Below the pieces are notes generated by a model. It was not told where the DNA came from. It did not search any database and saw only the letters and a list, made by a program, of their open reading frames with translations. From contig NZ_FRBP01000009.1 of NCBI RefSeq assembly GCF_900142645.1, positions 124,001 through 188,000 of the forward strand: DNA of 64,000 bases, read 5' to 3'. The first letter of the stretch is position 1. Each line of letters begins with the position of its first letter. The DNA comes from Eubacterium callanderi. GTDB taxonomy: Bacteria > Bacillota > Clostridia > Eubacteriales > Eubacteriaceae. Shown piece by piece: positions 50,215 through 60,026 of this stretch. A program made the translations under genes and the position numbers.

Positions 50215-52510
50215 AAACAGGAAAGGGTCAAGGGCCCTGGCGGTTGTGCTGGCTCTTTTAATGATTTACGCCAGCATGCCGGCAGCCCTGGCTGCGCCAG
50301 CAACGGCAAAAAAAGATGAAAATGTTTATGTCAATTTGAATAAAAACGGCAGTGTGGAACGCATCTATGTGGTGAATGCCTTTGAGGTAGAAAGCGCGGG
50401 CACCATCACCGACTATGGCGATTACCAGGATACCCGGAACCTGAGTTCCCAGGCGCCCATTGAGGAAGATGGAACAGCTTACCAGGTGCAGGCAGCCGAA
50501 GATAAATTCTATTACCAGGGCACCATGAAAACAACCGATACACCCTGGGTTATCAACCTGAGCTACAGTTTGGACGGAAAGAATACACTGCCCGAGGATC
50601 TGGCAGGAAAAAGCGGACATCTGGTCATTACGATCAGCGTCCGGCAGAACCAGAAAATGGATCCGGCCTTTTTCGACAATTATCTCCTCCAGGCCAGCGT
50701 TAACCTGAACGAAAACTGTAAAAATATTCAGGCAGAAGGGGCGGCTGCTGCCAACGTGGGACGCGACCAACAGCTGCTTTATAATATGATGGCAGGACAG
50801 GAAAAGGAAATCGTGATTCAGACAGATGTTGTGGATTTTGAGATGGAGGGCATCACCTTTAAAGGCATTCCCATGAGCTTTGATGCGGACAAGGGTATGA
50901 TTGATATGAGTGAGCTGGATAAAAAGACAGCCGAAATCAAAGAGGCCGCCGCTGCCCTTGACGCAGGCGCAGGGGACATGCAGGAGGGCGCCTATGCACT
51001 GACCCAGGGCGCAGATACGCTGGACAGCAGCGCGGCCGCTCTCGCAGAAGGGGCCCGGAGCTTTGAAACCTCCGCCGCATTGCTCAGTGAAAAGACGGTT
51101 GAGCTGGTGAGTGGTCTGGCGCTTTTAAATAAAAAGACAGCCGGTTTATCGTCTGGAGCCAGCGCGCTTTTCGGAGGTGTCAGCGGTTATGTGGATGGCG
51201 CCAGAACCTTGAGCCAGGCCACCGGTGTTTACATCCAAAACGCCGAAAATCTGGCGGAGGGCACAAAAATCTATGTGAACGCGGCCGATCAGCTGGCAGG
51301 CAGTATTGCCGGCCTGAAGCAGGTGCCTGGAAGCCTCGAAAGCCTCCGGAAGGGCATTGCCCAGGCAGCAGATGAGGAACATCTCAGTCAGCTGGCCGCA
51401 GGAAGCCAGGCATTGAGCAGTGGACTGGCAGACTTGTATGAACAGACCCGGGACCTTGGGAATCTCAGCGGTGTGAGTGAGCAAACAGACCAGTTGAAAA
51501 GCCAGATGACGGCTGCCGGAGCACGGATCAGTACGTGTTCACAGGATATTGAGGCTGCCAATTCGGCTGTCGGCAGCCTGACTGAAAAGCTGAAAAATGA
51601 TCCGGACTCCCATAAGGCTCTGACCGAAGAGGAGTGGTCAGCGTTGGAGGCCAGCCTTAAAGCCATCGATGCGGACAGCCAGGAGCTGCTTTCAGTTGGA
51701 GAGGGAATCGGCCAGAGCGCGGGCGGGATTCCAGATGTCTCTGGGCTGGAAGGGCTGGCAGGTCTGCACGAAGCAGTCGGTGGCCTCTCAACAGGCGCCA
51801 GCAGCCTGAACGCGGGAATAACCGCCCAGGCTGATGGCCTGTCCGCTTTAAAACGCGAGGCGGACACCTCGCTCCCGGCACTGGCTTCCGGTGTTGGGCA
51901 GATAACGTCCGGCGCAGAGGCTTTTCAGAACAGCGGCAGCGGCCAGAAACTCACAGAGGGGGCAGATGGTCTGACCAGTGGCGGCAGAAGCCTGTCCACA
52001 GCAGCCAAAACCCTTGCGGCCAGAGGCCAGGAGCTTGAAAAAGGCGCCGGCGACTTACAGGACGGCAGTGCGCAGCTGTCCGAGGCAAACCAAAAAGCAG
52101 AAGAAGGCGGAGCGCAGCTTTCGAGTGCGGCCAGGCAGTTGTCCGCTGGGGCGAAGACTTTGTCGGAAGGGGTTGGAAGCCTGTCGTCAGGCAGTTCACT
52201 GCTGGCGCAGGGAACCCAGAATTTGAAATCCGGCGCCGACAATATGAAGGATGGAACCCAGGCCTTTTCGGATAAAACACAGAATATCGACGCCGAAATC
52301 AATGATCAAATCGATTCGGCAGTGGATAAGCTTGCAGGAAAGAACTTCAAGCCAGTCTCCTTTGTATCCGGCCAGAATCAAAACGTAGCGAGCGTTCAGT
52401 TTGTCATGATGACAGAGGCCATTGAAAAGCAGGAAGTGCCAGCACCGGAAATACCAGCCGAAAAAACAGGCTTCTGGGATAAAGTAACCGCCTTGTTTAA
52501 TAAAAAATAG
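50204..52510 (+). CDS. Secreted heptad-repeat protein (YhgE/Pip-associated type)
   Basis: 768 residues from ATG 50204 (the frame extends to 50120 but that part overlaps the MMPL gene). Signal peptide (about 5-31, ...AVVLALLMIYASMPAALA). Residues about 240-700 are many G-A-x-x-L-x-x-G heptad repeats (ALTQGADTLDSSAAALAEGA; LSSGSSLLAQGTQNLKSGADNMKDG). Probably a periplasmic/wall-spanning partner of the MMPL pump. It has no C-terminal TM, unlike YhgE. Confidence 0.85.
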   Translation: MNIRNRKGSRALAVVLALLMIYASMPAALAAPATAKKDENVYVNLNKNGSVERIYVVNAFEVESAGTITDYGDYQDTRNLSSQAPIEEDGTAYQVQAAEDKFYYQGTMKTTDTPWVINLSYSLDGKNTLPEDLAGKSGHLVITISVRQNQKMDPAFFDNYLLQASVNLNENCKNIQAEGAAAANVGRDQQLLYNMMAGQEKEIVIQTDVVDFEMEGITFKGIPMSFDADKGMIDMSELDKKTAEIKEAAAALDAGAGDMQEGAYALTQGADTLDSSAAALAEGARSFETSAALLSEKTVELVSGLALLNKKTAGLSSGASALFGGVSGYVDGARTLSQATGVYIQNAENLAEGTKIYVNAADQLAGSIAGLKQVPGSLESLRKGIAQAADEEHLSQLAAGSQALSSGLADLYEQTRDLGNLSGVSEQTDQLKSQMTAAGARISTCSQDIEAANSAVGSLTEKLKNDPDSHKALTEEEWSALEASLKAIDADSQELLSVGEGIGQSAGGIPDVSGLEGLAGLHEAVGGLSTGASSLNAGITAQADGLSALKREADTSLPALASGVGQITSGAEAFQNSGSGQKLTEGADGLTSGGRSLSTAAKTLAARGQELEKGAGDLQDGSAQLSEANQKAEEGGAQLSSAARQLSAGAKTLSEGVGSLSSGSSLLAQGTQNLKSGADNMKDGTQAFSDKTQNIDAEINDQIDSAVDKLAGKNFKPVSFVSGQNQNVASVQFVMMTEAIEKQEVPAPEIPAEKTGFWDKVTALFNKK

Positions 52511-52521
52511 GAATACCATTG

Positions 52522-52555
52522 GCCGCTGTCAAACATTTGACAGCGGCTGTTTTTG
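52522..52555 (+). terminator. Terminator after the MMPL operon
   Basis: GCCGCTGTCAAA stem closing on a short loop, T5 tail. Confidence 0.85.
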
Positions 52556-52645
52556 ATCAGCTTTTCATAAAACCACCTGCTTCTGACAGAGAGGAGCTTT
52601 TATAATACCCCTGTACATTTAAGCCGCTTTTGGTATAATGAAGCT

Positions 52646-53100
52646 GAGTCCAAATTTCCAAAGGAAATTTGGCAGGGAGCGAGGAAAGAGCCAGCAGGCG
52701 AATGGGCGACCGATAACGAAGCAAACGCAGATGATGAGGAAATTTTCCTGAAAGGAAAAAAGAATTTCCGAAGAATCTGTGCTCCTTGAAAGGAGTCCAA
52801 ATTTCCAAAGGAAATTTGGCAGGGAGCAAGGAAAGAGCCAGCAGGCGAATGGGCGACCGATAACGAAGCAAACGCAGATGATGAGGAAATTTTCCTGAAA
52901 GGAAAAAAGAATTTCCGAAGAATCTGTGCTCCTTGAAAGGAGTCCAAATTTCCAAAGGAAATTTGGCAGGGAGCGAGGAAAGAGCCAGCAGGCGAATGGG
53001 CGACCGATAACGAAGCGAACGTCTTTTGCAGCAAAAATCCTCCGGAAGGAGGAAAAAGATTTTTGATGAAAAAGATGCTCCTTGAAACGAGTCCAAATTT
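52646..53100. repeat. 147-bp tandem repeat array
   Basis: Units begin at 52646, 52793 and 52940 with GAGTCCAAATTTCC; the first two are 147 bp and nearly identical. The third shares its first ~90 bp and then diverges (GTCTTTTGCAGC...), ending with a partial fourth start at 53089. Each unit holds a self-complementary CCAAATTTCC/GGAAATTTGG. 147 is divisible by three, so all minus frames stay open, but no start signal or codon bias supports a protein. No gene is called in 52511-53171. Confidence 0.85.
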
Positions 53101-53115
53101 CATCTCCCTTCTTCA

Positions 53116-53138
53116 ACCCGTATCGCCGCGATACGGGT
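53116..53138 (+). repeat. Intergenic palindrome copy R11
   Basis: Type A around CCG, 34 bp before the polA start and directly after the repeat array. Confidence 0.9.
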
Positions 53139-53171
53139 CCACCGACCAAAATAAATCCATGGAGGATTCAC

Positions 53172-55829
53172 GTGAATAAAAAAAGTATTTTAATCGACGG
53201 AAACAGCCTGGTTTACCGTATGTTTTACGGCGTGCGGGAAATGTCCAATTCCAAGGGCGTTCCCACAAACGCCATCTATGGCTTTGTCAACGTCTTAGTA
53301 AAAATCCAGAATGAATATAAGCCGGATTATCTGGCAGTGGCCTTTGACCTGAGCGCCCCGACCTTCCGGCACAAGGAGTACGAGGATTATAAAGGCGGCC
53401 GTGACAAAATGCCCGAGGATCTGCAAGTGCAGATGGACCTGCTCAAGGAGCTGCTCGGCAAAATGGGGATTCCCATGATCACAAAGGAGGGCTACGAGGC
53501 CGACGATATTATCGGCACCCTGTCCAAGCAGGGGGAAGCCAGAGAGACGAAGACCCAGATTATCACAGGGGATAAGGACTCCTTTCAGCTGGTGGACGAC
53601 TATGTCAACGTGCTCTATACGGCGACCCGCAGCGGCACCCAGTTCGCCACTGTGGATGACGCCTACATCATGGAACGCTATGGTGTGACGCCCAGAGAGC
53701 TCATCGACGTCAAGGCTCTTATGGGCGACCCGTCCGACAATATTCCCGGTGTGGCCGGCGTGGGTGAGAAGACTGCCATCAAGCTCATCAAGGAGTACCA
53801 CAATATCGACACGCTGTACGAGCATATTGACGACCTCAAGGGAAAACAAAAGGAAAAGCTGGAAGCCGGTAAGGAATCCGCCTTTGCCAGCCGATTTCTG
53901 GGCACCATCTGCCTGGATGTGCCGCTGGACCTGAGCCTTGAGGATCTGGCCTTCAAGCCGATCTTTACCGAGGAGAGCATCGAAATGCTCAGGGACCTGG
54001 AATTCAAGTCCATCCTCAATAAAATCCTGCCCGATGACGGTGAGGGGGACGCGCCAGTGGCGGCCAGCGATATCCAGTACACCACCATCGGCACTACCAC
54101 CGAGATGATCACGGTCATGAACCGCCTGGCCAGGGAGCTGAAGCTGACGGTTTACGCCTACCGCGAGGATGACCGCGTCTGGGTGGCGGCGTACATCGGC
54201 GGTGTGTACTACTTTGTGGAAAAACCCGCCATGGTTTCAGCCTTCTTCAGCGGCCTCGGTGAAATTCCTGAGGCCGACAGCCTGCAGACCGTCGGCCATG
54301 ACCTTAAAAACCTGACCCATATTTACCACAGCCAGTGCTCGGTCATTGTCAATTACACCTTTGATACCTACATTGGCGCTTACCTGCTGAACCCGTCCGA
54401 CCAGCGCTATGATCTTCAGACCGTTGCCATGAAATACCTGGGCGACACCATCCAGAGCGAGGAGGATTTCTTCGGCAGGGGCAAGACCTTGGTGCGTGCA
54501 GAGGATATGGACAGCGCCAGACTGGCTGCCTTCATGGTTAAAAACTGTGAGGTTATCCATCGTCTTGAAAAACCTCTGGCGGAAAAGATCGAAGCCGACG
54601 GCATGACCGGCCTGTTCCAGAACATTGAGCTGCCCCTGCTCAAAATCATGGCCTCCATGGAGGAACTGGGCTTTAAGGTGGATATCCATCAGCTTGAGGA
54701 ACTGTCCGTGGAGTTTGAGAAAAAGATCGAGACCCTGACCTCGGAAATTTACGAGCTGGCCGAGGAGGATGATTTTAATATCAATTCCACCAAGCAGCTG
54801 GGCACCATCCTCTTTGACAAGCTTAAGCTGCCAGTGGTCAAAAAGACCAAGACCGGCTATTCCACCAACGCCGAGGTGCTGGACCAGCTGGTGCTGTTCC
54901 ACCCCATTATCCAGAAAATCATCGACTACCGCATGATCTCCAAGCTGGATTCCACTTATGGTAAGGGACTGATCAAGCTGGTAGACCCCAAGACCCACAA
55001 GATCTATTCCACCTTTAACCAGACCGTCACCGCCACCGGGCGTTTGAGCTCGTCCGACCCCAATCTTCAGAACATCCCGGTCAAAACGGAGATGGGCAGG
55101 GAAATCCGGAAGGTCTTTGTGCCCTCAGCCGGGGACCGGGTGCTGGTCGACGCCGACTACTCCCAGATCGAGCTGCGCGTGCTGGCCCACCTGTCCGGAG
55201 ATGAAAACCTGATCGACACCTTTGTGAAGAACCAGGACATCCACACCCGCACAGCCTCCGAGATTTTTAACGTGCCCATGGACGCGGTGAGCAGAGAGCA
55301 GAGGAGCCACGCCAAGGCCATCAATTTCGGCCTGATCTACGGCAAGCAGGCCTTCAGCCTGGGCAAGGACCTGGGCATCACCCGGGGCGAGGCCCAGTCC
55401 TATATCGACCTGTATTTCTCCAGATACCCCAAGGTGCTGGAATACATGGAAAATATCAAGGCCGAGGCCAAGGAGAAGGGGTATGTGACCACCATCTGGG
55501 GGCGCAGACGCTACATCACTGAGATCAATTCCAGAAACCGGATGCTGGTGCAGGCCGGTGAGCGCATGGCGCTGAATACCCCCATCCAGGGCGCGGCCGC
55601 CGACATTATCAAAATCGCCATGATCAAGGTCTACGACCGTCTGGAGCGCGAGGGCCTGAAATCTAAACTCATCCTCCAGGTGCACGATGAGCTCATCATC
55701 GACACCCTGAAGACCGAGCAGGAAACTGTCATGAAGCTGCTGGTTGAGGAAATGGAAAACGCCGTGGACCTCAAGGTGCCCCTGACAGTGGACGCCCACG
55801 CCGGGGATTCCTGGTACGCGGTCAAATAG
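53172..55829 (+). CDS. polA: DNA polymerase I
   Basis: 885 residues from GTG 53172 (GGAGG 7 nt upstream; a frame to 53082 crosses palindrome R11 and is rejected). 5'-3' exonuclease domain (1-300, VAFDLSAPTFRHKEY, YEADDIIGTL, GDPSDNIPGVAGVGEKTA), a 3'-5' exonuclease-like domain lacking the acidic DxE motif, hence probably inactive as in Bst polymerase, and the polymerase domain with VDADYSQIELR, RSHAKAINFGLIYG and VHDELI. Confidence 0.96.
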   Translation: MNKKSILIDGNSLVYRMFYGVREMSNSKGVPTNAIYGFVNVLVKIQNEYKPDYLAVAFDLSAPTFRHKEYEDYKGGRDKMPEDLQVQMDLLKELLGKMGIPMITKEGYEADDIIGTLSKQGEARETKTQIITGDKDSFQLVDDYVNVLYTATRSGTQFATVDDAYIMERYGVTPRELIDVKALMGDPSDNIPGVAGVGEKTAIKLIKEYHNIDTLYEHIDDLKGKQKEKLEAGKESAFASRFLGTICLDVPLDLSLEDLAFKPIFTEESIEMLRDLEFKSILNKILPDDGEGDAPVAASDIQYTTIGTTTEMITVMNRLARELKLTVYAYREDDRVWVAAYIGGVYYFVEKPAMVSAFFSGLGEIPEADSLQTVGHDLKNLTHIYHSQCSVIVNYTFDTYIGAYLLNPSDQRYDLQTVAMKYLGDTIQSEEDFFGRGKTLVRAEDMDSARLAAFMVKNCEVIHRLEKPLAEKIEADGMTGLFQNIELPLLKIMASMEELGFKVDIHQLEELSVEFEKKIETLTSEIYELAEEDDFNINSTKQLGTILFDKLKLPVVKKTKTGYSTNAEVLDQLVLFHPIIQKIIDYRMISKLDSTYGKGLIKLVDPKTHKIYSTFNQTVTATGRLSSSDPNLQNIPVKTEMGREIRKVFVPSAGDRVLVDADYSQIELRVLAHLSGDENLIDTFVKNQDIHTRTASEIFNVPMDAVSREQRSHAKAINFGLIYGKQAFSLGKDLGITRGEAQSYIDLYFSRYPKVLEYMENIKAEAKEKGYVTTIWGRRRYITEINSRNRMLVQAGERMALNTPIQGAAADIIKIAMIKVYDRLEREGLKSKLILQVHDELIIDTLKTEQETVMKLLVEEMENAVDLKVPLTVDAHAGDSWYAVK

Positions 55830-55842
55830 AAACGGCAGCGGA

Positions 55843-55867
55843 GGCCCATATCGCCGCGATACGGGCC
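55843..55867 (+). repeat. Intergenic palindrome copy R12
   Basis: Type A core with flanks GGCC and one arm mismatch (CATATCG against CGATACG), between polA and coaE. Confidence 0.8.
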
Positions 55868-55890
55868 CGCTTTCTGAAAGGAGCAAACCA

Positions 55891-56505
55891 ATGCAAATTA
55901 TCGGATTAACCGGGGGCATCGCCTCGGGAAAATCGACGGTCTCCACCATTTTCAGGGAGGACTACAAACTGCCCGTCATCGACGCCGATCTGCTCTCCAG
56001 AGAGGCTGTGCTGCCGGGGAGCCCCGGCATGCGCCAGATCGAGGCCGCCTTTGGACGTGAGGTTCTCCTGCCCGACGGTAGTCTGAACCGCAGCCGTATG
56101 GGTGAGCTCATCTGCGGCGACAGCGCGGTGAGGGACCGGCTGAACGCTATCCTGCACCCGGCCATCAAGGAGCTGTACTACGCGAGCCTGGAAAGGCTGA
56201 AACGCGGCGGGAAGCCGCTCGTCATCTACGATTGCCCGCTGCTCATCGAGGCCGGCCAGCGCGAGGAGGTGGACGAGGTCCTGCTGGTGGTGACCGACGC
56301 CCAGACAAGGCTTAAACGCATTATGGAGCGGGACGGCGTGGACGAAAGTCTGGCAAAAAAGAAAATTGAGATCCAGATGCCTGACGAAAAAAAGATTGCG
56401 TTGGCAGACACCATCCTCTATAATAACGGCACGCTGGCTGACCTCAAAAACAGCCTTGATTTTTATATGAAAGAAAAATTAAAAAATGCTTGCATTATGA
56501 GCTAA
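55891..56505 (+). CDS. coaE: Dephospho-CoA kinase
   Basis: 204 residues: P-loop GLTGGIASGKSTVS, DADLLSREA and DCPLLIEAG. Last step of CoA synthesis. AAAGGAG precedes ATG 55891. Confidence 0.94.
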   Translation: MQIIGLTGGIASGKSTVSTIFREDYKLPVIDADLLSREAVLPGSPGMRQIEAAFGREVLLPDGSLNRSRMGELICGDSAVRDRLNAILHPAIKELYYASLERLKRGGKPLVIYDCPLLIEAGQREEVDEVLLVVTDAQTRLKRIMERDGVDESLAKKKIEIQMPDEKKIALADTILYNNGTLADLKNSLDFYMKEKLKNACIMS

Positions 56506-56518
56506 GACCGTTTATAAT
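56490..56518 (+). promoter_or_regulatory. tRNA-Leu promoter
   Basis: TTGCAT, 17 bp, TATAAT, overlapping the end of coaE. Confidence 0.75.
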
Positions 56519-56560
56519 AAATAAGGTCACGGGCTGGTGATACAATCGGCCCGCATTTAT

Positions 56561-56650
<90 letters not shown>

Positions 56651-56663
56651 TTTTATAAAAAGT

Positions 56664-56707
56664 AAAAAAGCCCATGAAATCAAGGTTTCAGGGCTTCTTT
56701 TTATTTT
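56664..56707 (+). terminator. Terminator after tRNA-Leu
   Basis: Stem AGCCC-TGAAA/TTTCA-GGGCT, T-rich tail. Confidence 0.85.
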
Positions 56708-56743
56708 TTGAATAGGCGTTTGAAGATGAAAAAAGATAAAAGG

Positions 56744-56780
56744 AAAGACTCCGGAAATTTTAACTTTCCGAAGTCTTTTA
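56744..56780. terminator. Second hairpin, possible bidirectional terminator
   Basis: AAAGACT-CGGAAA/TTTCCG-AGTCTTT with one mismatch. A 13-bp palindrome AGGTAA-G-TTACCT follows at 56792-56804, upstream of a TATAAT at 56816, and could be an operator for the next gene. Confidence 0.55.
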
Positions 56781-56873
56781 TCAATGGATTAAGGTAAGTT
56801 ACCTCTCAAACACTATATAATACAGACAGAGAATGAAAAAGTGAAAAATATAAAATAGAATGGAGCATTTACA

Positions 56874-57554
56874 ATGAAGCAGGTAAAAAAACAAAAACGC
56901 GTGGTGAAAATTTTTGTGTTTTCATTTTTATGCATCTTTATCATTTTTGCAGTTATCTTTGTTTATGCCATTTATCGCTATTACCACAAGGTCCAGAATC
57001 GTCAGGATGAAATTTCTAGTGATTATTCACAACATATGGCAGAGCAGGCGAATCGTAGAAAAAAACAGATAACAAGCGCACCGGATCGCTATATTCAGGA
57101 TTTTAATCAGTATTATCAGGTTGACCTGTCGGATGAATCGGATTTTAAACATGATCGGCTGGATGAGGGTTCTAATAGTTATACATTCAAATTTCCAGAT
57201 GAATTTGTGAAGAGTGAGCTTGAGAAAAGTAGCTATAATGATGTGTATCTTTCGACTACTTATAACGATGAGAGTCTTAAAGAGAATCTTAAGAAAGATT
57301 ATCCCATTTATTTTCAAGTATACGTCGATTATCATCAAAATATGCCGGAGGGCAATAACCAAGCGGCCATGGAAGAAATCATTCTGTATTTGCTAAAACC
57401 CGTTTATCCAGAGATGACGCTTGAAAAAGTGCAGGCGATTATTGAGAATAAGGATGACGATAATGAAGGCTCTGAAATTTATCGAGGTGGTTTTAGAAGA
57501 AATGAAGACCGTGGTTTTGGGTTTGATTTCTATTTGCGCTATCCATTAAGCTAA
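56874..57554 (+). CDS. Membrane-anchored hypothetical protein
   Basis: 226 residues: basic N-terminus (KKQKR), one TM (about 12-33), then a charged extracellular part with conserved-looking YLSTTYNDESLKENL and FYLRYPLS end. I do not recognise the family. AT-rich codon use differs from the neighbours. Followed by a terminator. Confidence 0.75.
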   Translation: MKQVKKQKRVVKIFVFSFLCIFIIFAVIFVYAIYRYYHKVQNRQDEISSDYSQHMAEQANRRKKQITSAPDRYIQDFNQYYQVDLSDESDFKHDRLDEGSNSYTFKFPDEFVKSELEKSSYNDVYLSTTYNDESLKENLKKDYPIYFQVYVDYHQNMPEGNNQAAMEEIILYLLKPVYPEMTLEKVQAIIENKDDDNEGSEIYRGGFRRNEDRGFGFDFYLRYPLS

Positions 57555-57577
57555 ACGCCTTAAGCGGCATGAAAAAG

Positions 57578-57603
57578 GACGAGATGACCGAAACCATCTC
57601 GTC
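57578..57603 (+). terminator. Terminator
   Basis: GACGAGATG/CATCTCGTC, loop of eight, T3 tail; lies between convergent genes. Confidence 0.75.
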
Positions 57604-57613
57604 TTTCGTGTTA

Positions 57614-59500
57614 TTAAACATATAATTTTGAAGTTAAATAAGTGGTGAAGGAATCGTCGACCAGTCCATACCCGTCCACTTTGGATGTATAATTGAGATG
57701 CATTGTATTAGCGTAAGCTATTGGAATCGTGTAAGAGTTTGTCTGTCCATTTCCAATATCTGAAATGTAAAGAGATTCTGACGTATCCATCAGCCTTACA
57801 ACTCCATGAGGCGTTCCATGCGCAGTGTCGCCGGAATAACTAATTGTTAAATATATTTCATTGGACAGCACTCGGAAATCGCGTCCATTTGAAACGCCTG
57901 AGATATCCTCCAGATACATATTTTGTCGATTGTCGCAGATGGTCTGAACACAGTAGGTTACTAAAGGTGTATCTGATATCTGATCGCCGCTAATCGGCTG
58001 CGCATACCCGCTGAATGCGACTTTATCCATTCCCCATTCGCCGCTGTCGTCATCGACTGTGTATTCACTAAACTGGTCAAAAGTCCACTCTGATGGGATT
58101 TTATAACCCATGTTGCCACTATACCCTGTGGACATATCGCTGACAAAAGCTGTATCGGCATATCCGATATTGATCACACGCTCACAGACATTGCGTGTAC
58201 CATAGACACCGATTTTAAAAGCATTATTAAGCTTATTTTTCATCACATCCTGAAGCGTATGAAAATATGGCTGAATCACGCTCTCGATGGTGGTATCCTG
58301 AGCGTCAAAGTCGACGGCGAAATAGATGACAATTCCTTGATGGCTCTTGATACCATAGTTCATTGCTGCCGCTACAGCCGATTCTGCGTCATAGGCTGCA
58401 TTGGCAGTATTGAAGTATTCACTATCACTGCCCGATTCCTGAAAGATTGGAAATAGCTTTTTTCCGGCCGCAATGATGCGCTGTGCCTCTCCTTTTCTTA
58501 ATTCCTTAAAATCACCGCCCGTCAGATAGCGTCCAACAATGCTGTACCCTTTGGCGTTTAAATGCTGCATTCGATAATCCGTGATTTCAAAACGGGTATC
58601 ACAAGCATCACAGGATCGATCAGGGTTGCCTTTGCTTAGCAGCAGTGACATCCATGTATTGACATCAACAGTCCCTGTTTGTGGGAGTGCCAGGTCGCTT
58701 TGAAAAGCCGTAACCTGAGACGCCATCTCTGAATCCCACGAAGTGGACGTATAATTGACGGTATAACCATTGCAACACAGCGCATAACGGGCAAGCAACA
58801 GCGCCTCAGAGTCACCGCTTCCTGGAACTAGAATATTTACAAGATTTGCCTTTGTGCCATCCCCGAAATTTCCGGTCGCGTCTTCAACACTGTAGCCTTC
58901 AATGGCTTGTAGAACCTTGATCATCGACTCGTTCATTTGTCTTTCGTACAATCCGTCGCAGGGAGATAAGCCAATGTAGCTTTCATACTTTGAATTTAAA
59001 GTCCGCTGAATTTTTGTGATTGTCTCTGTTCCACCGTAGTCGACAAGTGTTACAAACTGATCCATTGATAACAATGCTTTCATGACGTTCAGAGTGACAG
59101 TTGAATTGGATGCGGACACACCAGCATCTGTTTTCAATGACTTTATCCCTGATCCGGTTCCAGAATAAAAATGCTTGGTGATTTCACTTGATCCGGTACT
59201 ATAGCCTTTACACCAGAGACCGCCTTGGATAATACCGTAAACATTTGATTCGCTTTTATCCGAATCTGTCTGCTCTGAAATTCCATTCGGATATTGTTGA
59301 TTAAACCGCGCGATTGTTCCAGCCCCAAAGTTATCAGCCGTTTCCTGAATCCCTAATTCAATCTGCAAAGCTCGGATCAAGCCGTTAATTGTGCCCCATC
59401 CCGTTTCTCCATCTTCCACAACCTCAGGGAATCGATCCGTTCCATATTGCGCGTAGTTTGCATTCAACCATTTTTGTGTCTTTTCAACCATTGTATCCAT
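57614..59500 (-). CDS. Peptidoglycan-binding repeats with DUF1906 glycoside-hydrolase-like domain
   Basis: 628 residues without a signal peptide. N-terminal half (about 1-300) holds peptidoglycan-binding-like repeats (GWGTINGLIRALQIELG, VTAFQSDLALPQTGTVDVNTWMSLL). Residues about 310-525 match DUF1906/Rv2525c-like domains (GYSIVGRYLTGGDFKELRKGEAQRI, IVIYFAVDFDAQDTTIESVIQPYF). A beta-rich C-terminus follows (about 530-628). Such proteins occur as cell-wall hydrolases in Clostridia and on mobile elements. AAGGAGAAAG precedes ATG 59500. AT-rich. Confidence 0.82.
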   Translation of the reverse strand: MDTMVEKTQKWLNANYAQYGTDRFPEVVEDGETGWGTINGLIRALQIELGIQETADNFGAGTIARFNQQYPNGISEQTDSDKSESNVYGIIQGGLWCKGYSTGSSEITKHFYSGTGSGIKSLKTDAGVSASNSTVTLNVMKALLSMDQFVTLVDYGGTETITKIQRTLNSKYESYIGLSPCDGLYERQMNESMIKVLQAIEGYSVEDATGNFGDGTKANLVNILVPGSGDSEALLLARYALCCNGYTVNYTSTSWDSEMASQVTAFQSDLALPQTGTVDVNTWMSLLLSKGNPDRSCDACDTRFEITDYRMQHLNAKGYSIVGRYLTGGDFKELRKGEAQRIIAAGKKLFPIFQESGSDSEYFNTANAAYDAESAVAAAMNYGIKSHQGIVIYFAVDFDAQDTTIESVIQPYFHTLQDVMKNKLNNAFKIGVYGTRNVCERVINIGYADTAFVSDMSTGYSGNMGYKIPSEWTFDQFSEYTVDDDSGEWGMDKVAFSGYAQPISGDQISDTPLVTYCVQTICDNRQNMYLEDISGVSNGRDFRVLSNEIYLTISYSGDTAHGTPHGVVRLMDTSESLYISDIGNGQTNSYTIPIAYANTMHLNYTSKVDGYGLVDDSFTTYLTSKLYV

Positions 59501-59987
59501 AATAACTTTCTCCTTATATCATTTTTTGAACTGGATTATGCGCAATCACCAGCTCACGATTCCAGTCGATGTATCATTTTGCCCTGACCGATTCATCAAC
59601 CACTAAGTTTTTTGACCAGTCTGTAAAAGGATAAATACAGTATTTTCGTTTCTTTGACTGCATTCTCACGACCATTCCTTAAAAGAGGATTTGAATTCTC
59701 CTTTAAGTTGCGATGATTATAATTTTTCAATTTGACGTTTGTGTGACGTCTGAGTGTCTGCTTTGTGAAGCGATTTGTTATGCTACTGTTAAGGCCGCAT
59801 TTCCATGCGCTTTCATACAATTTTAAAAAATTTCAACTTTAAAATCTTCATTTAAGAATAAATATGGTTTTGAGCTTCAATCTTTAAGATTACGTCGATT
59901 TAGATTGAGGATTCGCTGAATATGATCTGTATTAAAAAACGCTCAATGATACATATTATGATGCCGACATGGTTTTTTTATTTCCGT

Positions 59988-60013
59988 CCCGTATCGCGGC
60001 GATACCCTTTGAA
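59988..60013 (+). repeat. Intergenic palindrome copy R13, hybrid arms
   Basis: Left arm type A (CCCGTATCG), right arm type B (CGATACCCTTTGAA). Confidence 0.75.
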
Positions 60014-60026
60014 AATAATTTTTCTT

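Noticed and set aside
52646-53100. CRISPR array
   Set aside because: Units are 147 bp, contiguous and without unique spacers; no cas genes are present.
52557-53149. Three long overlapping minus-strand frames of 167-179 codons through the tandem array
   Set aside because: They stay open only because the 147-bp unit is a multiple of three and stop-poor. They have no RBS, no codon bias, and run through palindrome R11.
59596-59820. 74-codon minus-strand frame upstream of the DUF1906 protein gene
   Set aside because: No Shine-Dalgarno, no recognisable product, and an arginine/asparagine-rich composition expected from AT-rich non-coding DNA.
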